Of a stretch of DNA of 64,000 nt, positions 25,370 through 37,189 are shown piece after piece. Under the pieces are notes generated by a model. It was given only the letters and a program-made list of their open reading frames with translations, ran no database searches and was not told the origin of the DNA. The position numbers and the translations under genes are program-made. Position 1 is the stretch's first letter. Each line of letters starts with the position of its first letter. The DNA is from Anaeramoeba flamelloides (Eukaryota > Metamonada > Anaeramoebidae): contig JANTQA010000021.1 of NCBI GenBank assembly GCA_027625915.1, forward strand, positions 868,001 to 932,000, written 5' to 3'.

Positions 25370-28300
25370 TTAATAGAGGGAAACATTTCCTGGCACAATT
25401 GTACCATTATAATTCGATATATATTCTATTATTACTTTACTAACGCGTATGGGCTTATCAAAATCATAACAAAGTTGTGTTCCATGTACAACTTTAGGCA
25501 ACAAAAAAACACCACATAATTGATGACTTATTGGCTTGCCCTTTGAATTTGTTATAATTGCAGAAACTAATAATTTTCTAGGTTGAGAAATTATATTATT
25601 ATTTTTTTGAATTACTATATAAGATAAACCAGAAACAAAACCGTTTGGTAAATCCAATTTTAAAATTCTTGTTAATGGATCATATTCAATTTTTTTGATC
25701 CAAAGTATTTTTTTTTTTGCAACAATTTGCTTTTCAACCCGCCTAGCCTTTTTTATTACTTTAGATGGGCTATTTCTGATTACCTTTTTATATAAAGATA
25801 AAAAATCCTTTTGATTACTAGTATTAATAATCAATTTTCCTAAATGTATGATATTAGGCCTTTTAAAACCCCCCTCTTGGATGGGCTTTCTATTTGGCAA
25901 AGTAATTACAAAGGAAATAATTTGACAAGTAATTTTTTTTGGAAATGATAATGTAATTTGTGTTCCAGGTGGTATTTTTTTGTTACTTTGGAACATTTGG
26001 TAATTTTTATTTATTTTGTTCTTTCGCTTATTTTGAAGATTACTGAAATTGCTTTGGCCATTATTTATATTGTTCATATTATCTAAATCATTTTTGATAC
26101 CCATTCTATTCATCTGGTTGTCAATTTTATTATCATCCCTATTGTTGCTATTAAGATTGATATTTATATTGGTACGTGGATTTAATTGTTGCCCGATAAG
26201 AGAATTTTGATTATTAATAATGAACTTATTTTCTTGTTGGTTATTATATTCATCTAATAGATCCCATTCAAAAGCAGGGACTAATTTAGTTAAGGTATTA
26301 CCAACATGGCATGATATTATTGGGGAATCGCGCTGGTCGTACCCCCATGAATCGACCAATAAGGTGATACTCACAATTTCGGATTTGACAAGTAATGAGA
26401 TTAAAATTTCAAGTTTGTTACATTCGTTAGGAGCAAACCAGATATTTGTATCCTTTGAAAAACTTGGGAACAAAATACTTTCGATTGGAGGAGAATTTGG
26501 ATTTGTAGGCACAGAATTGACAATTGAAATATATGGGTTATAATTAATTTGCTGGCTTTTATTATTCTTTTGTGAATCATTTTTTAATATTTTCTGAGAA
26601 GATGGCGAATAGCTCGATGAAACCATATTTAATAACTTTTGAAATTTCCTTTGCTCTTTATTCTTGTTTTTTTCTTTGCATTGCATCACCTTAGTCAATT
26701 CAACCAAATGATCAATTATTCCCCTTTCGGCTTTCAAAACCTCACAACACGATTTGCAAACAAATATCGGCTCATCCCACATATAAGTGATGATAAATTG
26801 TGGAATTTTATTGTTCATACACTTTAAACAATATTTTTTTAAACAATAAAGGCAGTTGTGCTTTTTTGATAGACTTATTTTATTATCACAACCCTCCTTT
26901 GAACAGATTTTATTTTTATTATTATCTTGGTTGATGATTTCAATCAGTGACTTAAGATCTCGATAATAAAAAAAATTTTCTGGGTTGAAATCAAATGGAT
27001 TGAAATTATGCTGGATTAAAATTCTATCTCTTTCAGGCTGAGTAATTTCAAGTTTTAATCTTACAAATTCCAATTTCAAATATTTTAAAAAATGATAATT
27101 ATTTAGTTTGTTTGTTTCAACATTTACAACATTTTCTAAATAATTAATATATTCTTCAAAGAGCTGCTCTTTATTGTCCTGCCCCTTTTCTAATTTGAAA
27201 TTTAAAAGTTCTTGAATTGAAAATTCCATTAATAATTCTTTTAATGATTTCATGGGCTTATTTTTATTCTCAACAATTCCGTCTTGTTCAGATTTGTCAT
27301 CATCACAATTTGATGATTGGCCTTCAATATAATCCGATGATTCATCTTTACTATAATCCGATGATTCGTCTTCACTAGAATATGATGATTCATCATTGCT
27401 AGGGCCAGATGCTTTCTCGTCACTAGAATTTGATGAAAAAAAATAATAATTATTTTTCTTTTTATTTCTATTGGTTATTAACATTTCATTTTCATTTTTG
27501 ATATTTTGATTATTTTCACTCTCCTCTTTATTTTCTTCTTGATTTTTATTTTCTTCTTCAATTACACCCCCTTTTATAATATTAGACACATTTTTATTTT
27601 GCATTTCTATTTCTATTTCTATTTTCTTTTTCTTCACATCATTATGATCATTTTTTTTAAACAGTATTTCTTGCTTTTCATCTTTTATGTTGTTATTTTC
27701 GTTTCCCCTTTCTTCCTTTTTTCTCATTTCTTTATTTTTATGTTTTTCATCAACTTTAAATTCTTTCCCCCTCCTTTCCATTTCACCTTCATATCCATTT
27801 TTTTTCTCAACCCTACTTTCTTTCTGTTTATTATTATTTCCATTTTCATCAGATTTAATTTCTTTATTGTTTTCTACTTTTTCCTTATTATTTCCAAAAC
27901 CATTTTCATTTTTTATCATTTCCTTTTCATTTATGTGTTTTTCATCAACTTTAAATTCTTTCACCCCCCTTCCCATTTCACCTTCATCATCTTTATTATC
28001 CACATTTTGATTTTGATTATCATTTATTATATTACTCACTTCTTTCTTCTTGATTAATTTCTCATTCCCCATCTGATTATTCTCATTATCATTCACATTC
28101 ACATTCACATTCACATTCACATTCACATTCACATTCACATTCACATTCTCATTCACATCCACATCCACATCCACATTCTCATTCTCATTCTCATTTGCAT
28201 CATCATTATTATTTTGATTATTCTTCTCCTTCCCCCTTTCCTTTTCATTATCATCGTCAACATACTTGATAATATTTTTGTTCTCCATTATTGGTAAGAA

Positions 28301-31300
28301 TTTATTGATATTATGAGGACCAAAAAAAATGAATTTTTTTTTTTGAAACGATCGAATTGTTTGTTCTGATTTCCAAAAATTTTTTATTTGGCTATTTTTT
28401 TGGAAATAACGTGGCAAGGTTAAATCAAATAAATTTTGAATATGATTTTGAGTTTCTTTTTCGATTATTTTGAAACGAATATTCTCAGGAGACTTATTAC
28501 CAAAAACATAACCAAAAACATCTATTTTGCCCAAAATTAAATGATTATCGATTTTTTTGTTATCCAATTGGGATTTACCATAAAAATTTAGCCAGACCAC
28601 CCTTGAAACCGAATCATAATTGGAACGAAATTCATAAAGGGGCACCTTTTCAAAAATTAAATACTCATTTTCGAGATCATCGTCGTCATCGTCTTGGACA
28701 GAATCACCACCATGTTCATTAAAATTATTATTATTATTATTATTATTATTAGTATGAGTATTTTCTGTATGATCACTTTGGCCACCACTATTGTTATTGT
28801 TGGTATTAGTAACATTTTCATGATTTATTTTTTTTTTGGAATTTTTATTAATTTTTGGAGTAACAAATTTCTGAAATAAATTATTATTATTATTTTTTAA
28901 AGAATACCATAATTTGGTACCATCACCGCAGAATGGAATTTTTTCTTTAAACAATATTGTTTTTAAATCATCAATAGTTTTCCCCACTTTTAAATCCATG
29001 AATTGAGGGAAATGGCCATAATCAAATTCATGCCTAACTGTTAAGCAGACTTCAGAAACGATACATGGCTTATTTAATAAAATCACAACACTGACTTTAG
29101 TACAGTGCTTTGGCAACACCCAATTAATGTGTGGGTCGTTCAATAAAAGTGAAATCTTGGGCTCCAACCGAGTTTTTTGACGGTTTTGTGAACGGGTCAA
29201 AGCAATCTTATACGGAATACTTCTGAGGCACCTCGCAGGGAATGCGGAAACCAGCTCATAATTACAAAACTTTTTATTTTTCTCATTCCCACCCCCATTC
29301 CCATTACCAGTGCCAGCTTCATCATATCCACCACGCCCCACCCCACTGCTACTATTTGTGCTCTGGCCACGAGCGTTAATCCCATTTCCACCCATTAATA
29401 ATGCTCCATTTTTGTTTTGGAATTTATTACTAAACAAATTATTTTTGCCTAAAAAAATTTGATATAATTCATTCCTCAATTCATCATTAATCTTTGGAGT
29501 AACAAAGTTATTAATAATTGGAAATCTTTTTTCAGAAATTTCTCCAAAGATGTTTAAATATTTTTTTAATGGTTCGTCACCATTTTCAAATTGATTGGTA
29601 AATAAAATCGATTGCACATTGCCGTTAGATAAAAAAATTTCAGCCAAGGATTGCCGGATTTGAAGATCAACGATCTCAGAGAATTCAACAAAATTTAATT
29701 TTAAAAAATACCAATCCTTTTTGGAATAATTATCATTCAATCCAATCCCAAGCTTTCTACATATTTCTGCTACAATCTGCTGCGAAAAAAAATGCATTGC
29801 AGTGTTCGTCAATCTAGGTTTTTCTGCCAAGGTGAATCGAAACAATCGATCCTGCACAGTCTTTGGCTGCAAAAAAAAATGGGAATTATTTGGAGTGAAA
29901 AAGCAATTTGTTTTTAAAGAACTTAAATCAAAATTTGTATTTTCAAAAAGTGAGTTTTCTATTTTTTTCTTTGATTTTAAAAGTTGCCCCGTATTAAAGG
30001 TCGATTTAAATAAAAATGGCTGGACTACCTTCCAAAAATTGACAATTTTTTTCGAATAATTTTTTGAACTAATTTCCCTTTTCCAATCAAAGTTCAAAAA
30101 ATGCAAATCAATATCTAAACAATTGCTCACAATTTCATGTGAATTTTGAAAATTTTTATATAGCAGATCTTCCTTTTCGATTTGTCTACGTTGGAAAAAG
30201 CTAATACAGGTTATATTGTTGCATAAATTTCTTGAAATTATTTTCTTATAATATTCGATAGTTCCTTTAAATGGCACTTTATTTAATCGAATTTTACGTT
30301 TATTAACAGTTTTTTTTTTGTGTTTAGATTTATTTTTATTTTGATTTAAATCCAGATTTATTTTCTTTCTTGAATAATATTTCCAATTGATCGGAACATT
30401 TCCCATTCGAAAGATGTAACTATACCAAGAAAAGCATTTTTTTTCTGATATTTGATGAATAATTATTAATTCTGTTTCAGATTCGTTCCCCGGTTCTATA
30501 AAGAAGAAATTTAAAAGTTTGTTTAATATATATATATATATAAATATTTGATACATTAAAGATTTAATTCCCATTTATTTGATTATTAGTTTATTTTAAA
30601 TAAGTTTGACAAATGATTATAAAATGCTAATAATATTAAAATCTTGGTTTTAAAGTTAAGGCACAGAATATAAATAAGTATTACTTGAGTAGAAATTGAT
30701 TATTTTTTGATTTTTTTTTTTTGAGTTACAAATTAAAAAAGTAGTAATTATTAGAGGTTTTGATGATAACATATAATATCATGATATTATTTTAAATTTG
30801 CAATAATTTTAAAAAAATCACGATTAGTGCAACTTTATCATGGAAAATCAAAAAATCACGATATTCAACATTATCGCGATAAAATAATTATATCGATAAA
30901 ATGAAAAATTATTTTTTTGGAATCACCTTAAAAAAAAATCTCTTGACTTTTACAAAGGCCATGAGACTTTTACAACACTTTACCCTTTAAAAATGTTTGA
31001 AAGTGTTTGTAAGGGTTGTGGATTGTCTTCAAGTGTTTGAAAGTTTTGAAAGTCAGAAAACTTTTATAAACGAACTGAGTTTGTTTTGTTGTGGAAATAA
31101 AAAAATTTTTTTTCTTTTCATTTTTTTTTTTTTCACAAAATATAAAATCTCAAACGAATTTTATGATCAAACTAATAAAAATCCATTTCAACAATGTACT
31201 TGAATATAAAATAGATGTGTTTTTTTAAAATGGAGTTGCTACCTTCACAATTTTAAATAACCAAAAAGAATTAAGAGTAATTTTCGTTCTTATTGGTGAT

Positions 31301-34300
31301 CGATCAAACAAAAACACTTTAAGCTCTGGCTGTGTTTTCTGTCCAATACAAAGATCAAAGAAGAAGAAGAAGAATACCACAATTGTACAAAAAATCTTAA
31401 TAATTGGTGATCATCTGGCTATGGTTATTGTGAAAACTTTTTGAAAGTTATCCTACTCTTTAAATTTTCATAGAATATTGAAAATGTTTTCACCCAAGAA
31501 CACATTCTCAAAAGAACGGGTGAAGGGTTGGTTGATTTAGAAGCTAATTATTTTCATCACAATTTACAACACCGGTTTTAACTGAGAAAAAATATTTATT
31601 TATCTTTTTTAGTTCTTATTGTTGTTTATCTCAAAGGATCGAGAGGTTTATCAACCAAACCAAACAAAAACACAATAAAAAATTTTGATCTGATTCTTGA
31701 TTGGAATCAAGTATCTTTTTGGTTGTTTTTTCAAAGAATGACTTTTAATCACCTAATCTGTTTTTTGATCAAAAAAATTATTTTTTTAAAAATAGTTCTC
31801 GATTACCACCAAAAAATATCAACTATTTTATCGCGATTACTTTTTAATCGCGATATTTTGGCATTTATTGCGATTTTATAGAATTATTGCGATTTGTTAT
31901 ATTATCGCGATAATATTGAATATCGCGATTTTCTGATATTATCGCGATTTGATAGAAATTATCGCGATTTTTGTAACTTTATCGTGAATTAAGCACAGAT
32001 ATAATCAAAACCTCTATTTAATTCAGATAAACTTGTAAAAATGATTAGATTTTTTTTTTTTTAGACTTTCTTTTACAAACAAATTTGGTATTAAAAAAAA
32101 AAAAATTTAAATACATTTTTAAAATTAATTAATCCATGAATATATGAAAATTTTAGATTCTCATTGTATTATTATTTTGATAAAATTTATGTTTAAGAAG
32201 TAATTTATTATACTTGTAAGTAAAATATTTATTTTAGAATTATTAAAAAAAAGTGAATACTGTTAATTGTAAAATAAAAGCATTGAAATTTTCATTCAAC
32301 TATCCAAACACAAAAAAACACAAAAATCAAACACTAATAATTCAATAAATCATCAAAATTCTGTATTTTTAAAAGGTAAAATAATAATATAACTGATTGG
32401 TAGAATTAAATGACTTTATTTGATTTAGATCCCTGTAAAATTTTTTGGAAAGCTGAATGAAAAATTTGTTCAATTTATTTTTCAACAAATAGTATATATT
32501 ATCATAAGGAAATTTTAATATTCATAGATTTCTATAAGTACCTAAATATATTATTATATAACCAATATCAAAAAGTGTAAACTAAACATTTGGAAATGTT
32601 CCATCTAAGATGTCTGGATCACATTTTTAAATAGTTTGGATAATACACTTGAAAACATTTATTCCTTATTTTTTTAAAAATAGGTGTATTAAGTGATGTG
32701 TTTTTGATTTTGATTTTTAGTACCATCTTGAAAATAAACTAAAATTCAAATTTTTCCACACAGTTAAAACGGTTCAAACAATCACAATAATTCATTTTCA
32801 TTCAAATTGGAAATAATTTTGATTTTTGAAAAATATGAAAATCATTTTTTCATATTTGAGTTTTTATGTTTTCATTTCATTTTTTGAATTTACTAAACTT
32901 GTTTAGTCAGATCGAAATATTTTTTTCAACGATTGATATTATGGTAAAGTTGAGTTGTTCCAAATAGAAGAACTCAAATAAAATCAGTCAGTATTATCTA
33001 AACTTTTGATCGATCAATGTTCCTAATAGAATTTCAACAAATTTACCAATGTATTTTTTTGTTTTGCTCTCTCCTTTTCTTTTTTATTACACAGATAATT
33101 TATTAGTATTAATAATTATTTATTTTTAGTTATGCGAGTATTGTAATTTATAAAGAATTCGGAACATTTCAATCGGTGAAATGGTTCTAATTCGTTATTT
33201 CTTTGGGAATTGATTAAATAAGATTTTTTTTTCCAAAAATTGAATTTTGGTGTGTTAAAAATTTTTAATTGGAGTTTAGTACAATAATCTTCAAATTTAG
33301 TGTTAAAAACGAAAATAAAGTATTTTCCAATATTTTTAACCTATTTGTAAAGGATTAATGACACGTGTTTAAAGAGTTCGAATGATTATTAGAAGAAAAA
33401 AAAAATATGATTTTTAAAATAAATATGGCATTAACTCGAACCAATAAACCCATTTTTAGCTACTTTCTTTTCTTAATTTTTTTTACACAAAAAAATGCAT
33501 TCAAATTATCAAGATGTTTTTATTTTTCCATTTTTAATCTTTTCTCATAATTTCTAATTATAGGATTTCATTCTATTATTGTATGTTTATTTTTCTTAAA
33601 ATAAAATCAATTAAGAATTTCATTTTATTATTGTATTTAAAAGTTTCCAACATCATTATAATAGGGGTTTTACACAATGCGCTTGAAAACATCTGAATTA
33701 CATAACAGAAAATGAATTACGAAACAGAAATCCCAAATTAGAATTTTTTTGTAAAATTTCCAAGATCAGTATTATTTTAGGTTAATATTTTTTCTGAATT
33801 AGAATTAGCGAACAGAAATTATAAAAAATTTTTACATTAGAAAACCAGTAAATATGTAACAATTTTTTTAGTAAAGTACACCAATTTTCCTTAATAACAT
33901 ATTATAACGAATCAAATCTTAGAACCGGCACTTTACTCTCTATTTTGTTGATATTTGGACATTTATTAGCGTTATGTTTGGTTAAATATAAACGATTTGT
34001 CGGGTTCACAAATTATCTAAAAACTCGCGTATCTTGATTGCCAACATGATAAAATTAAAATCCATTCAAATAAGACAAAATTCACCAAAGTAAGAATTTG
34101 CGATTTACAACGCAAACAAAAAGAAAAAAAAAATAGAAAAAACAATATTATTTACCAGCACGATCATTCAAACCACCAACATAACCTTTTGTTCCAGCAT
34201 TCAAGTTTGATCTTCTGGTAATTAAGCAAATCTTCAATTTCTGTGTCCTGTTTGAAGAAATATAAGATTTACCATTTTTAACTGTGAGTATATCCTTTGT

Positions 34301-34955
34301 TAGTGCACAGCCTTGTAGTAACACAACACACCATCTCCTCAGCCCCAGACGCGTAAAAGGAATAGTCAACCAATTGTTCCAACAAAAATCTTTACAATAA
34401 CTTTTTTGGGTTTGTTAAATTGTGTGGGTTTGCATTTCAAACAAGAAAATGGGGTGTGAATTATGGTGGAAAGAAAAGGAAAGAGGGAAAAAATATATAC
34501 TCTTCTACAGGCCAAGTGGAAGGATAAGGGCGAGTGATGTCCATTGTTTCGCAATAGTAGTGGAGGTTATTTATTGGTAATTGGTGCAATTTGTCAGTCA
34601 TTTTCGATTCCGAGAAAGTACTAAAATGCGTATATTGAAGAGGAATTCTGATCCAATGCGAATTTTCAACTGTTTTGATCCTATTCCCCCCATGTAAACC
34701 GAGAGTTGTTTTTGCTGAAACAACAACCAATAAATGCCCAAATTTCTCACAAACACAATACCCTATCAACACGAGGCATCTTGAACGCGATTTCTCCTTA
34801 ATCCCACGCTTGAAGAGTGCCTCAAGTGCCACTTTCTCACTAACAAAGAGATCGTAGCCACGTATACCTAAATAGATAAGTTGCCCTGTTATCGGCTGGA
34901 TTGAGATTATTTGGGTGTCTTTTCTGGTGCACAATGAACTTATAATAAACTGCAT
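25370..34955 (-). CDS. SAC9-like multidomain protein with degenerate SAC phosphatase site
   Basis: Three exons on the minus strand: 34955-34501, 34400-34156 and 30495-25370. All phases agree, giving 1,941 residues. The first two exons carry the N-terminal SAC half (RKDTQIISIQPITG, CETMDITRPYPS, CWNNWLTIPFTRLGL, CVVLLQG). The third continues with GNESETE, FSWYSYIFRMGNVPINW, PFKGTIEYY and LHFLNFDW. Order and motifs match plant SAC9, a phosphoinositide-related SAC protein, more closely than Sac1 or synaptojanin. Where SAC enzymes have the CX5R(T/S) motif (RFNCADSLDRTN in SAC9) this protein has RFTLAEKPRLTN: the catalytic Cys is Leu456 and the Arg is Leu462, so phosphatase activity is unlikely. 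A SAC9-like HCTKVSVV...LTVRH domain follows near residue 700, then long Asn/Glu/Lys low complexity. A FYVE-related zinc finger spans about 1431-1492, and two beta-rich regions follow. A possible extra first exon is 35020-35006, joined by a 56-nt intron (MNAYW then FIISSL). Confidence 0.85.
26700..26915 (-). other. FYVE-related zinc finger within the SAC9-like protein
   Basis: Cysteine pairs appear in FYVE-like spacing: KICSKEGC, KKHNCLYCLKKYCLKC, then FVCKSCCEVL. The canonical basic patch R(R/K)HHCR is degraded to KKHNCL, so binding of phosphatidylinositol 3-phosphate cannot be assumed. Eight or more Cys/His are available for two zinc ions. Confidence 0.6.
28090..28196 (-). repeat. In-frame hexanucleotide repeat coding for (Asn-Val)n
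   Basis: The plus strand shows about ten tandem CATTCA-type hexamers followed by related CATCCA and CATTCT units. On the coding strand this translates as alternating Asn-Val, flanked by Asn-Glu and Asp-Val dipeptides, inside the low-complexity linker of the SAC9-like protein. Repeat number is expected to vary between strains. Confidence 0.85.
30754..32014. mobile_element. 1.26-kb TIR element with TCGCGA arrays (non-autonomous, transposon-like)
   Basis: The ends are inverted copies, GAGGTTTTGAT(G/T)ATA on the left and its complement on the right, each bounded by TA. Inside the right end are six copies of TCGCGA within 31831-31967, and one lies in the left end (30873) together with degenerate TCACGA and TCGATA forms. 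This palindromic CpG-rich motif is conspicuous in such an AT-rich genome and looks like a subterminal repeat of the type transposases bind. The centre has no long reading frame, so the element appears non-autonomous. TA flanks suggest a Tc1/mariner-like or related cut-and-paste family; that is inference. It lies inside an intron of the SAC9-like gene. Confidence 0.65.
32284..32468. mobile_element. Small inverted-repeat element, family B copy 2
   Basis: The left end TGAAATTTTCATTCAACTATCC is the inverted counterpart of the right end GGAAAGCTGAATGAAAAATTTG. Length is about 185 bp. The right end is nearly identical to that of the copy at 51279-51450. Confidence 0.6.
32735..33070. repeat. Dispersed repeat, family C copy 2
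   Basis: This is the counterpart of 24160-24485 in the same orientation, located in the long intron of the SAC9-like gene. Confidence 0.6.
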
Positions 34956-36149
34956 TTTGGATATTCATGAAGGATTGGAAATAAAAATAAAAAAAAAAAA
35001 AATACCCAATAAGCATTCATTTTGAAGAAAAAAAATTGAAAAAAGGATCCAAACAAAAAAGGAGTGATTACAAAACAATTCGAAAATGTTTGAATAATAA
35101 GGTGAGTGCTTTTTCTTGGATGATGGTAACTCATGAACGATCCAAAGTTGATGATATTTTTATTTATTAAACAAGAATAAACAATGAAATATTATGTTGT
35201 GTATTTTTGATTCAATTGTTGGTTTAATATTTTTGGAGATCTGGTTGGGACAAATTTGCTTTTTGATCCAAGATACGGAATGAAAAAATGAAAAAAATGA
35301 GATTTTAAATTTGTTATTGTCTTCTTTTTAACATATTAAGGGAGGAATTAGGGAATGAAGAATACTCAAATTAATACTGACTGCTTTTGAAGATAAACCA
35401 TATTTGAGAGCGATTCTTGAAAGTCACACACATGTTTTCTTGAGCAAAATTGTATAAAAAGTTGATCTTTTTCTCAGAAAATTAGATAGATTCAATATGA
35501 TTTGAAAAAGTTGTAAAGGCAATACTGTTTGAAAGAATTCCGGTAAAAAACCCACTATTTTAACATAAATTCCACATATTAATTACCAATGATAAAATTC
35601 TAATCTGAAATATAAAATAGATTTGAAAAAACTCAGTTTTTTTTTTAAATTGAAAAATTAATAAATTGATTATATTCTATTATTGAATTTTCATGTTGAA
35701 AATAATTTCATAACTAAAACCAATATAGAATAATGTATAAAATTAATTTATATTAAAAAATTCCAGGTTCATAATTCTTTCCGAAATCTTTAGAAAAAAA
35801 AAAATACAAAAACTTATTAGAAAAGATAATTACTTTTAGGGTTTTAAATGCCACTTTCCAAATACTAAGAATGTTATTTTTATTCACTAACCGGTTATTT
35901 AATATCTAAATAAAAACAATTAATAATTATAAATATTAATTGTGGGAAATAAACTAATTTCCAATCAAAGGGGTTTAGTCCCAATGTACAAATTATTGGT
36001 GTTTACAGAGCTTGAAAGAATATTATAGGGAAAAAATTATTTTGAAAATTTCAAAGTTTAAATCATTTTTTCCGAATTGTTTTACTTTTTGAAATTTTTT
36101 TTGATAATTTTGGATGTAATTATTTTGAAAAATTTTTTTAATGACAAGA

Positions 36150-36320
36150 TATATAGTGTTTTTACTAAAAAATTAATTGTAAAAAAGGAACTCTATTAAA
36201 AATGATATCCATTTGTCAAAAGTTGATAAAGTAGTTTTTTTCTTATTTTTAATTTAATTCTTATACAAATAAGTATTCTATAACATTTGAAAAAAAAATA
36301 AAAAAAAAAAAAGAGTTAGT
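36150..36320. repeat. Dispersed repeat, family D copy 1
   Basis: It aligns with 53815-53985 through shared blocks AAAAATGATA, AAGTTGATAAAG, a T-run followed by TTTAATT, ACAAATAAGT and AAGAGTTA. Similarity is moderate and partly carried by AT-rich composition. Confidence 0.4.
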
Positions 36321-37189
36321 ACCATCCTATGGCCTTTTCATATCCACTCTAATCAATCAATGAAGATACGAAAAAAGATATTTTTTACAAGTAACAATTT
36401 TTAATATAATACATATTCTATATTTCTTTTTTAGAATCTTTAATGGGGCTATAGTAAGCCATTATGTTGCTTTTGGATTTAATGGTTTCTAGAAAGGATT
36501 TTAAATTTCAGTGATCATTTTTTTCTTTTGAATAAACCTATAATTTACTTACATATGTTTTATTTGTGATTTTGTTTGAAAGGGTTATAATTTGAATTGA
36601 AGATTAAAAATGTGATTGTAGCCATTTTAAAAAGGAAATTACCCTTTCAAGGGATTGTCAGAATTGTTTTTTTTTAACTTTTTATTTATTTTAATCAAGT
36701 GTGAGTTATTTAAAAAAAAAGTGTTTTCCTTTCTACTCCAGCCACTACATAATATTTAAAGGCTAATTAATCAATTTTTTCAAATAAAAAAATTTCCAAA
36801 AAGTTTTAATTTTGAAAAAGTGTTCACTTTTATAAAATAGAAACCTTTAAAAAAGACTTTAAATTGTGGGTTTAATGTTATTTTTTTGTCTAAATGAATT
36901 ACAGAAAAGAAATCACCAAATTGATTTTTTTGTATAAATTTTCAGCACGTGTAGTCTTTTTAGTTAACAGATTTCCCGAATATAAACCGCAGAACCGAGA
37001 TTCCAAAATAAGATGATTTTTTAAAATTAATCGAAAAATAAGAACAAAAAATCAAAAAAAAAATATTTTTATTTAAAAATTGAAAAAAAAAAACAAATTA
37101 AAGGTTTTGACTTTCATTATTTTATTTTTGGGGTATTATCTTAATTAGTATTATTATTGATTAAGGGATATTATTTTTATTAAAATTTC

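Larger units (their letters stand above)
30496..34155 (-). other. 3.66-kb intron of the SAC9-like gene
   Basis: Donor GTAAAT after GCT G, acceptor CTTTATAG before AA CCG GGG; the phase is exact and the joined protein matches SAC9 on both sides. The intron holds the 1.26-kb element at 30754-32014, a family B copy (32284-32468) and a family C copy (32735-33070), so close to half of it is explained by repeats. Confidence 0.8.

Noticed and set aside
27506-28057. 183-residue Phe/Ile-rich plus-strand frame that looks like a polytopic membrane protein
   Set aside because: It is antisense to the Asn/Lys/Glu low-complexity linker of the SAC9-like protein.
30496-30574. Hydrophobic N-terminus (a start codon, then an Ile/Tyr-rich and Phe-rich stretch) on the large minus-strand frame, looking like a signal anchor
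   Set aside because: The stretch is the translated 3' end of an intron: it ends in CTTTATAG and the SAC homology begins exactly after it, continuing from exons at 34.2-35.0 kb.
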